From: Sarcophilus harrisii
Taxonomy: Eukaryota > Chordata > Mammalia > Dasyuromorphia > Dasyuridae
Assembly (NCBI RefSeq): GCF_902635505.1
Contig: NC_045429.1
Span: 221,501,997 to 221,565,996 of the forward strand
DNA length: 64,000 nt
Reading direction: 5' to 3'
In this document: positions 46,801-58,265 of the stretch, piece by piece
How positions within the stretch are numbered: the first letter of the stretch is position 1
How the letters are laid out: each line of letters begins with the position of its first letter
Translations under genes and position numbers: made by a program
The notes under the pieces: model-generated
Told to the model about the DNA's origin: nothing
Database searches by the model: none
The model's input: the letters and a program-made list of their open reading frames with translations, nothing else

Positions 46801-49800
46801 CCCCAAAGGGCAACACAGCAGCCAGGTTTTCCCATGTGATTGTACCTGTGTGAAGAGATCACAAGTGACGGCCACAGAGGATCAGTTGGAAGAAACCCCA
46901 AGTGAACATTTCCTTAGTACTAGGGATAGGGAGGTAGGAATAATAAAAGGAATGGAGGAGAACAGAAGACAACATCAGTTGTATCCTAACAATTATTCCC
47001 ATGAATCACAAAGGCTCTCTAGGAGGGCTTCTAGTTGCAGATTTTAAATTATTCCAGAAATATAATTGTCCTGTCTTATCTGTTAGCTGGGGCAGCAAGG
47101 TTGTGCAGTGGATAGAGCATCAGGCCTGTATTCACACTTCAATTCAAATCTAGCCTCAGACACTAGCTGTATAGCCCTGGGCCAGACATTTAACCTCTTT
47201 TTGGTAGTTTCCTAAATTGGGGGATAATAATAGCTACCATCTCCCAAATTTGTTATGAAAATCAAATGTGATTATAATTATTAAACACTTAGCACTTGCT
47301 GGCATATAGCAAATGCTATATAAATGTTAGTTATTATTATTATTTAGATGCCAAAGGAGGAAATGAAAAGATCTTGCTTTTAAGTTTCTTTCCAGTTTTA
47401 AGTCCTATTCTGTTCCTGGAGTTGGATTTCCTGAAACTAGGAAGCTCTTTCTAAGATGGAATCATCAGCAGTAGACAAAAATGAATCACATTCCTAAGAC
47501 ATAAAGCCAGCTGGAAGAATATACCATTGTTCTGTTCATCGATGGGGGCTCGAATGCCTCCTGAATTCAGGATACACATGGAAACATGGTTCCAAGTCTT
47601 TTCATCAGGATGTCTAAGGTTGTTGTTAATCTGTAACAGGAACACAAAATGATCTTAAACATTTTTGCATTTTCTTCCTTGGTGAAGACCCCAGAAATTC
47701 ATTTGGCTCAAAACTAGCAACTTAAATTGCTTTTGCTCCTTCTAGGACCTTTCTACTATATGCCACTCCTGTGCCTTTGCTCAGGCTGTGCCCTATTCCT
47801 AGCATGTTCTGCCTCTTTTCCTCTACCTTTTGGAACTCACAGCTCCTAGGTTCAACTCAAGTTCCACCTCCTGCAGAAGTCTTCTCCTGATTCCACATTT
47901 CCCCCTTATTCTAGCTGCTGAAATTACTTTAATATTTGTGTACATGTAGTTTTCTCCCAGTAGAATGGGGGCATTATTCTGGGGGGCTGATACTATTTAA
48001 TTTTTATTGTTTTACTACCAGCATATGTCTCAGTACCTGGACATATATTAATAAATACTTGTTCCAACTTTTATTTATTCATTCATTCATTTATTATTTT
48101 TGGTGAGTCAACTGAGGTTAAGTAATTTGCCTCACAATGCTAGGAAATGTTAAGTATCTGAGGCTGAATTTAAACTCAGATCCTCCTGATTTCAGGTTGG
48201 TGTTCTATCCACTTTGCCACCTAGCTATCCCTTAATAAATACTTGTTAAATAGAAGTGAATCAGCTTTATGAAGAAATGACTAGTGGGAGCTCCAAAGCC
48301 TAAAAACATTTTCCATAAAGATATTTGATATGAGGAATCTTTATGTTTTCCTTAGAAACAATAACTAAGAAGGGAAAAGGAGACTTCTCCTCAGTCTGAG
48401 GAGGCACCTGAATACTTTCAGACCCTCATGATTCTAAAAAGTTATTCTTTTAGGTGAAACTCTATTGACCTGAAATTCAGGCACCTACAGATAGTAATGA
48501 TCTCCTTCTTCAAGTCAAGTCAATTAGCACTTACTAAGTATACTATGTTTCAATGACAAGTACTAGGGATATAAAGAAAGACAAAAATAGTCCCTACTCT
48601 CAAAGCAGTTTAAAAGACAATAGTCTATATTAGGCTAAGGTCTAACAGGGATTAGATTTTTGTTATCTAATATTTTGTAGTCAACATTTCTGAGGAATCT
48701 AGGCAGATAATTACATATTCTGTACCTTCCTTTGAGGAAACTTCATCATATGTATTCACTTCCCATTCTTAGTTAAGCCCACTTAATGAAAATCTTCCAA
48801 TTCCTCATTTCTGGAGATCTATGGCTGGATGAACTTTTTTTCATGACTACTCTGTTCATTCCTCACATAGAATCAAAGAGGTCCTGGATGAAACCTTCAG
48901 CATTTTAATGCCGTGTGTGTGTGTGTGTGTGTGTATATAAATAAAAATTTCAGGAAAGAAAAACATGAGATATCACCTCTCAGTTTCTCTGGAGATATGA
49001 ACTACAGGCTCTGTACTCAAGAGACATTCTTTACAATCATTCTATCTAGTTAATTCTTTTAAAAGAAAATTAACCTGATTATTTGTCTTTCCCTTTATTC
49101 CTACCTCCTTTTCACTTGGAAAATAGAAAAAGAAAATAGGTAAAATAAAAATATATTGTCAAGCTAAACAAATTCTCAGATTGACTATAGCCAAAAAAAT
49201 GTATGTCACATTCTGCACTTCAAGTATGTTACATTTGTTGGGAAGTGCAGAGCATGTTTCTATAAGTCCTTTGGAATCATGATTGATAATTGGGCAAACT
49301 TTTAGGTCTAATAAGCTACACCTTATATTGAACTAATGATGTTGATAGATATGGTATTATCTTCATGGATTTGTTAGGGTTTGGGTTTTTTTTTATTTTT
49401 TGGCCCAAACCTGTGATATCTTTGGTGTGGAAATTCTCTCTTCACCAATACAAATCAGAAACTCATCTGGCACTTATGGTCTTAGCTTTCTGTGGCACAG
49501 GGGAATATTCCTATCTTACAAAGGATAAAAGTAACCAACCAAGATACATCATTGAGATTATTTAGGGTTTTTTTTTGGGGGGGGGGTTTGAGCAAAGAGA
49601 ATTCTAACCATAGAGACTTTGGCTTTAACACAAGTTCACATTTATGTGGCACATTAGGTTTTTACAAAATCTTTTCCTGAATGACAATTCTGAGGGGCAG
49701 GTAGTGTAATTTTATTATCCCTCTTTTATGACTGAGAGGCACACTGAATAAAGAACTGGCCTTGAAAACAAGAAGACCTTTGACATACAGTGGCTGTAAC

Positions 49801-52756
49801 CCTGGGCAAGTTACTCAATACCTTGGTGTTCTAGGTCAGTGGTTCTCAAAGTGTGTTTCAGAAAATCCTGGAAGAGTCCCTGAAACCCTTTCGGAGGGTT
49901 TAGGAATTCAAAATTAGCTTTAATTTGTAACGTGGTAAATATTTATAAATATAACCCACATAAACAATTTATAAAGATACCAAGAACAAAAGAGTAGGAA
50001 CTACTATTCTAGGTAACTCTTTCTATCCTAGAAAAGTTGGAAAGAAAATGCCAATCTGCATTAGTTAGGGGAGTTTTCTCAAGTGGAAATTATCTATGCT
50101 GATTTAATGCCTTTCATTTTAAAACTGAGGAAATTCTGAGGTTCAGAGAAGTTGTAGCTTGCCTGTGGTCACTCAGCTATTAAGGAGTAGAACCAGGCCT
50201 TTTGAATTCTAGTTCACTGTTCTTACATTTTAGGTTTGTTCCTTAATAGAAAAGAGATACTAGTTTGCATGGGCTTGTTATTTCCAGGCAGGCAAGGTAA
50301 ATTATATGATCTTGCTGACATTTCTTCAACAACACTGAAAATTATTTTTACATTTAGAAAATGTAAAATTAAAATAATGTATATTTTAATTAATAAATAA
50401 TATTTTATCTTGTTTTTAACATCACCTACATTTTCCAATGTATCATTTTTTCCTGTCCCCAATAGTCACTCCTAATAACAATGAATTTAAAAAGAGCACC
50501 CCCTAAAACAAAAAAACTAACAAAAGTTTAGCAAAATTAGCCATGACATTGAAAAATTCTGACATATGCAGTGCTTCAAACCTATAGTCTGCTACTTCTT
50601 CAGCAACAATATTTTTATTTTAAAAATTACTTTTTCTGAGGACTCTGTGAAGATGGTGGAGTAGGTTGGTAAATTTCAAGCTCTTCAGATTTCCTTCATA
50701 AATAGAACAAATTTGCACCTCAGGGCAAATTGGGACAGAGGGGTCCTTCAGATATAACCCAAGAAGATCTGAAGAAAGATCCTGGCCTAGGGATTAACCT
50801 ATTTGAAGTGCAACTTCCAGTCTAGCTCCCTAGAAACATCAAGTGGGGACCCCTCAGGTTAGCTAGGTGTGGCTAGAGTCTCAGCAGGAACCATAGAGAC
50901 TTTCTGGATTGTTTGTGGAGTTGGGACTGAGTCCTGGAAGACAGAAGGAGCCTCAGTTGATTGGGAGCCAGGTCCAGCTGTGCTGCTAAGATGTGACCCT
51001 GCCTGGGAAGAAGCCAGCATCTTGTGATTGCAGAGGCAATGGGGTAGGGTCACTGCTGGTTGTGGGTTCTTGGAGGAGGGTAGAGCTTTTGGTTTGGGTT
51101 CCTGGTCAAAGTGGAGAACTGAAAAGAAGCTTGAACAACATCTCTTACTCCACGATTAGAGATGCTTCCATTGAGACCTCTTATTTAAAAAAAAAAAAAA
51201 AGAATCTGCAAAGAAGAAAGAATCCCAACATTGAAACATATTATGGGAACAGAGAAGACAGGGATTCATCTTTGGAAGAAGACATTTTAGTAAAAAAAAA
51301 AAAAAAAAAAAAAACCCTGCCCAGAGAGAATTTATAGAACTCAAAAAAGAATTTAAAAATCAAATGAGAGACATTGAAGAAATTTTTTTTAAATGCAAGA
51401 AAAACAAAAAGATTTAACTAACTAGAAAAGGATGTATCTTTACAAAGATAAAAATAATTCTTTGAAAATTAGAATTGGGCAAGAGGAAGCCAATGAAATT
51501 ATGAGAGATCAAGAAATAACAAAACAGATTATAAAGAATGAAAAATAGAACAGAATATGAAACATCTTATAAGAAAAATGACAGATCTGGAGAACAGATC
51601 AAGAAGAGAAGAAGAGAAACATAATTGTACTGCTGGAAAATTTTGTGACTAAAAAGAGAACCTTGACACAATAATGCAGGAAATAATCCAAGAAAATTGT
51701 CCTAGACTGATAGAATATGAAGGGAAAGTAATAGAAAAAATCCACTGATTGCTACTTCAAAGAAATACTTTCTAGAAAATATACAAGAATATTGTTGCCA
51801 AATTTTGAAACCCCCATATCAAAGAGAAAAATTTGCAAGAAACAAGAAAAAACCAATTTAAATATACTGGAGCTACAATTAGAATTGTATAAGACTTATC
51901 AGCAGCTACAATAAAAGAATGCAGGTCTACCAACAGTCCAAAAAAATAAGCCTGTGGTCAAAAATATTATATCTAGAAAAATTATCTATAATTTTGAATG
52001 AGAAAAAACAAACATTAAATGAATTTGCAAATTTTCAGGACTTTCTATCAACCAAACCTGTACTCAACAGAAAATTGAACATATAAGAGCCAATATCAAG
52101 ATCAATTTTCAGGAACTTAACATGAACAAACTGTTTAAACATGGACAAATCATTTATTTATTTATATTTTGACATGGGAAATGGATTCTAAATGTTTAAG
52201 ATTCACATTAACAATAGGGTAGCTCAAAAGAAAAGATTGGCAGAGTTAAGGTAAAAATAGTGTTCGTGTTATACAAGTGAGGTGCAGAGGAAGAATAGAC
52301 ACAGAGACATTAGAGGGGGAGGAGGGCTCATAATTCTGAAAATCTATTCACATAAGGAATGGATTCAATAGACCGTTCTATTAAAAAACATGGGGAGAGA
52401 TGGGCAGATGGGGAAGCAAAGAGTGAGGGAAGACAAGGGAAGGCTCCTTGGGTGTGAGAGGAGGTAAAGTAATAGCAAGGCAAATTATGGAGCAGAATAT
52501 AATTAAAGAGTCCGCAGAGATAGGAAAGGTATATGTGTATGTGAGGTGTGTCTATGTGTGAGTGTGCATATGAATATACATATCTACAGCTGTATATATA
52601 AATATATCTTTTCTTAACTGTAGCTTGCTTGGGAGTAAGGGAGGAATAAAGAGGGGAAAAAAATAAAGTATATAAAGAGTGATCAGCAGAGAACCAAAGA
52701 ATAATTTGCAAGGAAGAAAAGAAAAAAATGGACATACATGAATATAATTTCATATG

Positions 52757-52789
<33 letters not shown>

Positions 52790-53371
52790 GCTTTCTTGAT
52801 CTGATAATTTGTTGATATATACTTTGAATCCTCCCTGATGTTCTACTGGGCACATGACAATGTTCTTTTTTGTTTTGCTTTATTTTGTTCTGTATCCCTT
52901 TTCTGTTTTTGTCTTGTTTTTTTCAAATAAAAGAATTTTTTAAAAACTACCCTTTCTTATTTAATATTTTATATTAAAATGCTGTTCTTCAATCAAGCAA
53001 AAGGATTTCTGAAAGCAAATCCACAGAAGTAGCACAAAAATAATGGGTGGACCAGTTGACTTTTGGATAGCTAAACCTAACCAATTTAAATCTAAGCAAT
53101 ACCTATGTAATATTCAGATAGGCCTTTTGTGTATATTCAGATCATTTTTTAAAAATGGAAAACAAATCTTGTCTAATTTTTGGACAACCAATAACAATTC
53201 TCAAAATGAAAGATTGGTTTGTTTTTCTTTTTACATATGTCCTAATTATCAATGACCCTATTTCCATAACTGCTGATGAATCTTTCCAGATGTGCTCAAT
53301 GTTATGAAAATCCAACTGCTAACAAGTCTGTCACAGTGCTCTAAGTTTACTTCTAAGTTACTGCCAAAAAT

Positions 53372-53410
<39 letters not shown>

Positions 53411-56400
53411 ACACACACACACACACACGCGTTTAAAAGGAAACTCCCCCAATGCTATACATTTCAATTGCAAACGGACTTGTGGGTTTGAGACATCACT
53501 TACCATAGCATCACAAATCAAATTTCCCATGTTGCATTCTCTAAAACGGCAGGATTGTGTGGAGCCATCCAGATAAACAATGGTTTTGCCTAACTCCTGC
53601 TTAGAATAATTGTCCAGTTTTATTCTCCACCTGTCGATTTCTGCTTTTATGAGTGGATCTAGAAGAGAAGCAAACCCTGTGGTTAGAGCTGGTTCACAGC
53701 CCTTATACCAGTTCTGATTCTTGAGATCACATTAAGCTGATCATCATGTGCCTGTTGATATAATCATATTTTGACCCAACAATGCAATGTCATTTTAAAA
53801 AGACTGATTAAAATCATCAAATTGCTGGAAACAATCAAGATGCAAGTAAACTTGATAGTTCCAGGATTGAGAAAGACTTTAAGATTGAACCTAATAATTC
53901 TGGACAATAAAAAAGACAGGCCTGTCTTTCAATCAGTCAAAGCTGGCAAAACTGAAAAACATCGAGTTTGACAGCACCTGGCTCAGGAACACTGCAGGGT
54001 AGATTGTGATTGATAGTTGGGGACTGGAGGAATGGGATCTAGTTAATGAGAATGGTCTTTACTTTATTTAAAGTAAAGACCAACCTGAGCTGTTCAGACA
54101 TGAGAAAACTGATAGTATCCCAGATAACTCAGTTAGATGGAGTAGGGACATATATGTAGAAGACATAATCAGAGTAAGAAGAATGCATAGAGGAATGAGT
54201 GTATTTTTAAACAGCTTACTGTTATGTATGTTATATTTACTGTTAATATGTAATATTTACTGAAATTCCTTTTTATTTGTCTCATAATTAATATCAATTG
54301 CTCAATAAACATTGATTAAGTATCTAAAGTATCTACCATATGCCAGGCATTGTGCTGATTACTGGGGAGACAAAAAGAACCAAAAGACAGTTCCTGCTCT
54401 CAAGGACATTACAAGGAGAGCAGGAGATTCCTGCTCTCAAGGGAGACATCATCATCATTATCAACATTTATGTAGCACTTATTATGTACTAGGTACCTTG
54501 CTACAAGCTTTACAATTATTAGCTCATTTGATCCTCATGACAATCTTGGGAAGAAAGTGTATTAAACTGAGGAAAGCAGAAGTTCAATTACTTGCCTAAG
54601 ATTAAACAGTAAGAATTGGAGGCAAGATCTGAATTCAGGTATTCTTGTCCCTAGGCTTAGATCTCTATCCACTGTATAACCTAATGTCTCAACAACATTA
54701 TAGGAAATATGCAAATATGTGCTTTGTACAGGATAAATAAAAAAATTAAGAAAGAAGACATTGGATCTAAATAGGATTGGGGAAAGCTTCTTGTAGATGG
54801 AAGTATTTTGGTTGGCACTTAAAAAAAGCCAGAGGAGCCAGGAAGCCAAGATTAGGAGGGAGAGAATTAATTCTACATATGGTGGACAGCCAGAGAAAAT
54901 GCTTGGACTCCAGAGATGAAGTTTTTTGTTTGGGGAAGAGCAAGGATGACAATACTGTTGGATCAAGGAGTATGTTTCAGGGAATAAGGTATAAGAAGGT
55001 TGGAAAGATATGAGTGTATGTATGACTCAGTGTCCTGAATTTGTTTTCTTGAGTTTACATATTTTTTCTGGAAACCCTAAACTCTGGATATGCTAGAGGC
55101 CCCAAACAAGTTAAGGATGAAGCCTCACTCTGAGTTGACAGAACTTGCTACTTTCAAGCCTAACAGAGATCTCCGTGTGCCCTTGAAGCCCAAGTCAGCT
55201 ACAAACTTGGCTCCAACAGCCTATCTCAGGGTGATAAATTGTTTGTATAGCTGAGACCTTTTCAGATAAGAGCATCTTCTCTCCATGGTCCAGGCAGCTC
55301 CCAAGAAGTAGCATTGGGGTTCCTGCCCTCCTGCTGCCCTATCCCTTACTACTCTCCCCTCCCAAAAGGGAGGGAATTGCCCTTTTCTTTTTCCATGAGA
55401 CCTCACTTTCTACTTTCTACCCTTAAATACCAAAGGCTTTGTCTGTATCATTGGTCTCTTTGGTATTCTATACAAGTGGGGATCCAGTTTGTATTTTCTT
55501 CTTCTTTTTTCTAGTTAAAAAAAAGTTACTATTTATGCCTTTTGGAGTTGTGACTATTGATTGACATTTGTTAAACATGACAAAGAACACTGTATGGTTA
55601 AAAAAATACCTATAGGTCTGTTCACTTTAAATATTATTTGAATAAAGAAAAATATCAGCTGACTGTGCTATAAACTGACTATTTACATATTGATGGCAGT
55701 AAGGTGAGCAACAGGGGGAAGGGAAAAGGTAGCAGAACTTGCTCCCAGTCTTTCCTTTTGTTCTCCATCACTACTGCTGCTACAGGTTCTAGTGTATATT
55801 CATTCATTTTTCTTCCTTTCCTGTTTAAGAGTACCTGGAAAGGGAAGTAAAAGTGGAAAATGTCCAATATAGTTTCACTTGAAGGTAACTGATTGATCTA
55901 ATATCAAATCCCTCTTTAGACGCTTGAGTAACTTCTGATTCTCAGTTTCCTTAAAGGTCCTTTTCTTTTTGAAGTTAATCTTGGCTTTCCTACTTAACTG
56001 AGTGTGTGGTCTTGGACAAGACACCTCTCTGGGCCTCAGTTTCCCCATCTGTACTAGATGGCCTTTGAGGTCTCATTTAGTTCTCACTTCTATGATCCAT
56101 CCATAATTCCATAATATTCACTTTCATTTAGACTTTAAAATCTAGACTTCATTGCTTTCCTGAGAGTAAAGAACTATATTTTAGGATTTAGCAAAATCCC
56201 CGCCCATCCCAGTTCCTCAGTCTTACCTTCTGGGATGCTGGTGTTTAAGAAGATGGGATTTCCATGTGATGTGACTACATTTCCTTCATTGTCAAATTCA
56301 ACATTTAGGTATCCCAGATATTTTCCAAATGCATATGCTTGAACAACTGGGACCTTTCGCCCGTCATCAGCTGTGACTATGAATGGATAGTCCCCAGCAG

Positions 56401-56427
56401 GTATTTCCTTGGATGGAAGAGGACGGC
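40657..56427 (-). CDS. NT5E: NT5E (ecto-5'-nucleotidase, CD73), exons 4-9
   Basis: Spliced - strand coding sequence, join 56427-56227, 53658-53504, 47630-47525, 46845-46696, 43788-43588, 40820-40657; all junctions are GT-AG and in phase. NT5E is a GPI-anchored dimer that hydrolyses extracellular AMP to adenosine. The window covers the end of the N-terminal metallophosphatase domain, the hinge and the whole C-terminal substrate-binding domain. Counterparts of human Arg354, Asn390, Arg395, Phe417, Phe500 and Asp506 (phosphate and adenosine contacts) are all present, as are the disulfide cysteines (CRFREC, ICDAM/SMCIL, LCTKC). The protein ends with RIKFSSGSH and a hydrophobic GPI signal. Exons 1-3 and the promoter lie beyond 64000. 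Convergent with SNX14. Confidence 0.97.
42340..42640 (+). repeat. L2-type LINE fragment (sense)
   Basis: ttccagtggctcataattat, ttaaaggtcttcataacctg and ctggaatgcactccctcctc are in the order of the widespread L2-like family. Confidence 0.6.
42655..43140 (-). repeat. Two MIR-type SINE copies (antisense)
   Basis: Copy 1, about 42655-42840: gcccattttatagatgagga, gtgacttgccaatg. Copy 2, about 42895-43140: acaaatgagaaaactgaagc with a small insertion upstream. Both are diverged. Confidence 0.6.
43588..43788 (-). CDS. NT5E: NT5E exon 8
   Basis: 201 nt; the acceptor is ctttcctag and the donor is gtaagt. It encodes IHVVYDLKQSPWNRVI, VLCTKCRVPTYMPLQMDE and SFLAEGGDGFQMIRDE. Phe500 (SFL) and Asp506 (GGDG) equivalents are kept. 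KQSPWN differs from human RKPGDR. Confidence 0.96.
43900..44400 (+). repeat. Ancient L1 3' end
   Basis: gaatggctaaacaaaatgtg, aaacagaaccagaagactaa and a final aaataaaatattggaat resemble a decayed L1 ORF2 end and 3' UTR. Confidence 0.5.
44566..46360 (+). mobile_element. HAL1-like element (L1 relative with ORF1 only), copy A
   Basis: Encodes a broken ORF1p-like protein; the open part at 45089-45523 includes GLQPKISYPGKFSIMLNEK and MNLQIFRIFY, matching the C-terminal domain of L1 ORF1p (human RISYPAKLSF). There is no ORF2; the 3' UTR follows directly and ends in an A-rich tail (about 46335-46360). The 5' UTR is missing. It shares long stretches with copy B at 50637. Confidence 0.7.
46696..46845 (-). 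CDS. NT5E: NT5E exon 7 (in-frame cassette)
   Basis: Exactly 150 nt, starting and ending in phase 1; the acceptor is acacag and the donor is gtaagt. It encodes TITWENLAAVLPFGG through GEFLQVG with split Gly codons. It contains the Phe417 equivalent (LPF). In human, skipping of this exon gives the short, dimerisation-defective isoform CD73S; the same exon size here would allow an in-frame skip. Confidence 0.96.
47091..47340 (+). repeat. THER1/MIR-type CORE-SINE
   Basis: ggggcagcaaggttgtgcag head, ttcaaatctagcctcagaca, and a MIR-like tail caaatgctatataaatgtta. Confidence 0.7.
47525..47630 (-). CDS. NT5E: NT5E exon 6
   Basis: 106 nt; the acceptor is ctgttacag and the donor is gtatat. It encodes INNNLRHPDEKTWNHVS then MCILNSGGIRAPIDEQNN. 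Asn390 and Arg395 equivalents are in LNSGGIR. Confidence 0.96.
47735..48060 (+). repeat. L2-type LINE 3' part
   Basis: tgcctttgctcaggctgtgc, gcagaagtcttctcctgatt and tattaataaatacttgtt: the sense L2-like 3' region up to its end. Confidence 0.65.
48064..48231 (-). repeat. tRNA-derived SINE with 16-bp target duplication
   Basis: An antisense SINE ending ccacctagctatcc, inserted at the tip of the L2. The perfect direct repeat ttaataaatacttgtt is at 48048-48063 and 48232-48247. Confidence 0.9.
48500..48615 (-). repeat. L2-type 3' end (antisense)
   Basis: attagcacttactaagtata, tactagggatataaagaaag; diverged. Confidence 0.5.
48616..49739. other. NT5E intron 5, mostly unassigned
   Basis: Apart from a (GT)n run at 48913-48934 and a G run near 49577, nothing was recognised. 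Confidence 0.4.
49740..50222. repeat. CORE-SINE split by an hAT element, followed by a MIR copy
   Basis: Sense SINE text at 49740-49836 (aactggccttgaaaacaaga, ccctgggcaagttactcaat) resumes at 50015 (aactctttctatcctagaaa). An antisense MIR copy follows at about 50100-50222 (aaaactgaggaaattctgag). Confidence 0.6.
49837..50006. mobile_element. Non-autonomous hAT element with 8-bp duplication
   Basis: 170 bp starting cagtggttctcaaagtg and ending gaactacta (imperfect terminal inverted repeats), flanked by the perfect 8-bp repeat ttctaggt at 49829-49836 and 50007-50014. Confidence 0.8.
50637..52940 (+). mobile_element. HAL1-like element, copy B, near full length
   Basis: Starts like an L1 5' UTR (gaagatggtggagtagg), with a GC-richer 5' UTR to about 51190, a broken ORF1 (51190-52085; text matching copy A throughout), no ORF2, then a 3' UTR and final caaataaaagaattttt. 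Flanks taaaaattacttttt (50621-50635) and taaaaactacccttt (52941-52955) are a decayed target duplication. Sits in NT5E intron 5. Confidence 0.75.
53375..53428. repeat. (TG)17 joined to (AC)10, self-complementary
   Basis: An uninterrupted TG tract (53375-53408) meets an AC tract (53409-53428) at gtgtacac, giving a perfect 20-bp hairpin stem with no loop plus a Z-DNA-prone tract. It lies in the intron just downstream of the NT5E exon 5 donor on the - strand. Confidence 0.97.
53504..53658 (-). CDS. NT5E: NT5E exon 5
   Basis: 155 nt; the acceptor is cttctag and the donor is gtaagt. It encodes PLIKAEIDRWRIKLDNYS through SCRFRECNMGNLICDAM. It contains the Arg354 equivalent and three of the disulfide cysteines. 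A long GT/AC inverted repeat lies 75-130 bases past its donor. Confidence 0.96.
53755..54309. other. NT5E intron 4, unassigned
   Basis: A short inverted repeat ctttactttatttaaagtaaag lies near 54059. No gene or family was recognised. Confidence 0.35.
54310..55020 (-). repeat. L2-type LINE split by a MIR copy
   Basis: Antisense L2-like 3' end at 54310-54445 (ccatatgccaggcattgtgc), then an antisense MIR (about 54455-54690). L2-like text resumes at 54760 (gattggggaaagcttcttgt ... agggaataaggtataagaag), parallel to 4300-4510. Confidence 0.55.
55021..55980. other. NT5E intron 4, unassigned, partly GC-richer
   Basis: The stretch 55100-55470 is GC-richer and could be old LTR sequence, but no ends or signals could be fixed. 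No exon found. Confidence 0.3.
55985..56095 (+). repeat. MIR-type SINE
   Basis: tgtgtggtcttggacaagac, gggcctcagtttccccatct: a clear MIR core next to NT5E exon 4. Confidence 0.8.
56227..56427 (-). CDS. NT5E: NT5E exon 4
   Basis: 201 nt; the acceptor is ggtttcag and the donor is gtaaga. It begins with a split Gly, then RPLPSKEIPAG, DDGRKVPVVQAYAFGKYLGY and ends TSIPE with a split Asp. This is the end of the metallophosphatase domain and the start of the hinge. The open frame running past the donor is intron. Confidence 0.96.
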
Positions 56428-56972
56428 CTGAAACCAAAAAGATACCATTATCCTATAAGCCTGTGTTCACAGCTATGCATCTGTTTTGGTTTCTACATAA
56501 AATTGATCAAGTACTAACTAAATTCTCAACATGGTTAGAGACTTCCCCCAGAAATGTAGTCTAAGGAATTACCAAGCTTGGCTTTTTTTTCTCCTTTTTT
56601 ATGAGGAACCTTCACATCACAGATACTCATACTCAGACCCATTTTAGAAATTCTTTTCATTATTGTTATTGTTTTGACTTCCCCTTTTCATGCTTTCCAC
56701 TGGCTTGTACATATATCTTTCCTTTTACCTAATCATCTGTTAGCCAAATTTCTGGTTATGACCTCCCACATTTTGGTAGACTGGATCTCAGTTCAATTCA
56801 AAAAGCTACTTCTCACTAATATGTTCCTATGGGCAGTCAGGCCATAATGTAATAGTGGATTGCCAAGCTATTCTAATTGAGCAAGACTTCTTAACCTTTT
56901 TTTTTTTTTTTTTTTTTGTATCATTCTTTGTCTTAGATAAACTTAGAAAGTAAACCAATTATATTGGAATTA

Positions 56973-56975
<3 letters not shown>

Positions 56976-57024
<49 letters not shown>
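56976..57024. repeat. (CT)n microsatellite
   Basis: About 24 units of TC/CT in NT5E intron 3. Confidence 0.95.
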
Positions 57025-57027
<3 letters not shown>

Positions 57028-58240
57028 CCATCCATCCATACACCTATCTATCTTTAAAAGCAAATGTTCAGACCTCAGATTAAGAACATTGTACTAGGAA
57101 GTCATTTTAGGGGATGGTTTTTTCCCCTCAATGAAATATATTTTTCTTTTTATCTTTTAGTTTTATATCACCTAAATTCCTCTTTGAAGCCCTTTAGAGA
57201 AGAAAGCTTATAACCCTTTATAACAGAATTTTTTAAAAAAAGAGGAGAAAAAAATTAACAGAAACATTAAATACATCAAGAGCTGACATTCTTTGCAATA
57301 TTCCACACTTGTGAGTCCTTGGCTTCTACAAAGGAAGGGAGGCAAGTATCTTCAGAGAGTCATTTTGTAAACCAGCAAGATCACCTTGCACTGGGATGTC
57401 TATTACATGCTTTGTGAACATCATTCAACTCAACAATTTAACAAATACCTTTATGCACTGAACAACAATCCCTGACCTCTAACAAATGTACATCTCACTG
57501 GCTGATAGAACTGCATTTTATATAAGCTTGGAAAGAGCTGCATGGGCTTTGATACAGAAAGCTTATACAATCCTGCCTTGTCTTAATGCCTGAAGTTTTT
57601 CTATGTAATGGGGATCCTATCGGAGATTCTAAAATAGGACTAGTGGGCTCAGGCTGTTTGTGAGTGAGAAATGTAGGACTCTACGTACAACAGCACATTC
57701 TTCCACCATCATATTCCTATACATAGAGCCACAAACAGTTTGGGATTTTAAGGTAACAGATTTCAGGCTTCAAAAAATGTAATGGAAAATCTTCTGAATA
57801 TAAAAAGTCAATCAACCAACCAATTAACAGCATTTATGAAGCATTGAATACGAAAGACAAAAAATAAAAAAAACCCCAACAACATTCTAGTCATGGGAGG
57901 GGGGCAGCCAAAATAAAGGCATGGGGATAGGTGATAATATGTTGTATGGGAAGAATAACATAAAGGAAATCAGTCCCTATTCTTTGTCTTTCTTTCTTTC
58001 TCTGTCTTATTTCTTTACCAGTCACATTCTTTCCCTCAGACCTCTTCATGAAGCCTAAAATAGTCAAAAAGAGAACTCAAAAGTTCATCTGACACATCAA
58101 TAGCTCAAGATGAAGTGACACTGGTATAAATTCAGGCAAATTGAGAATAGGATTCAAAGATAACTGAAGGACCAGATCTTCATGTCCAACATTGGCAACA
58201 GAAGCAATAAGAAGATAAAGTACATGCTGCCCAGTTGACT
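57025..58240. other. NT5E intron 3, no recognised feature
   Basis: AT-rich intron. No exon or assignable repeat was seen. Confidence 0.4.
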
Positions 58241-58265
58241 CAAAAAATTAAGGAAGCAGAATTTC

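Noticed and set aside
52328-52855. 175-codon - strand open frame
   Set aside because: Lies in the 3' UTR of HAL1-like copy B, mostly TA and GTAT simple repeats; no protein similarity.
56164-56226. Open frame continuing past NT5E exon 4 (ending LGWAGILLNPKI)
   Set aside because: A good donor (gtaaga) follows SIPE and the next exon supplies the expected residues, so the extension is intron.
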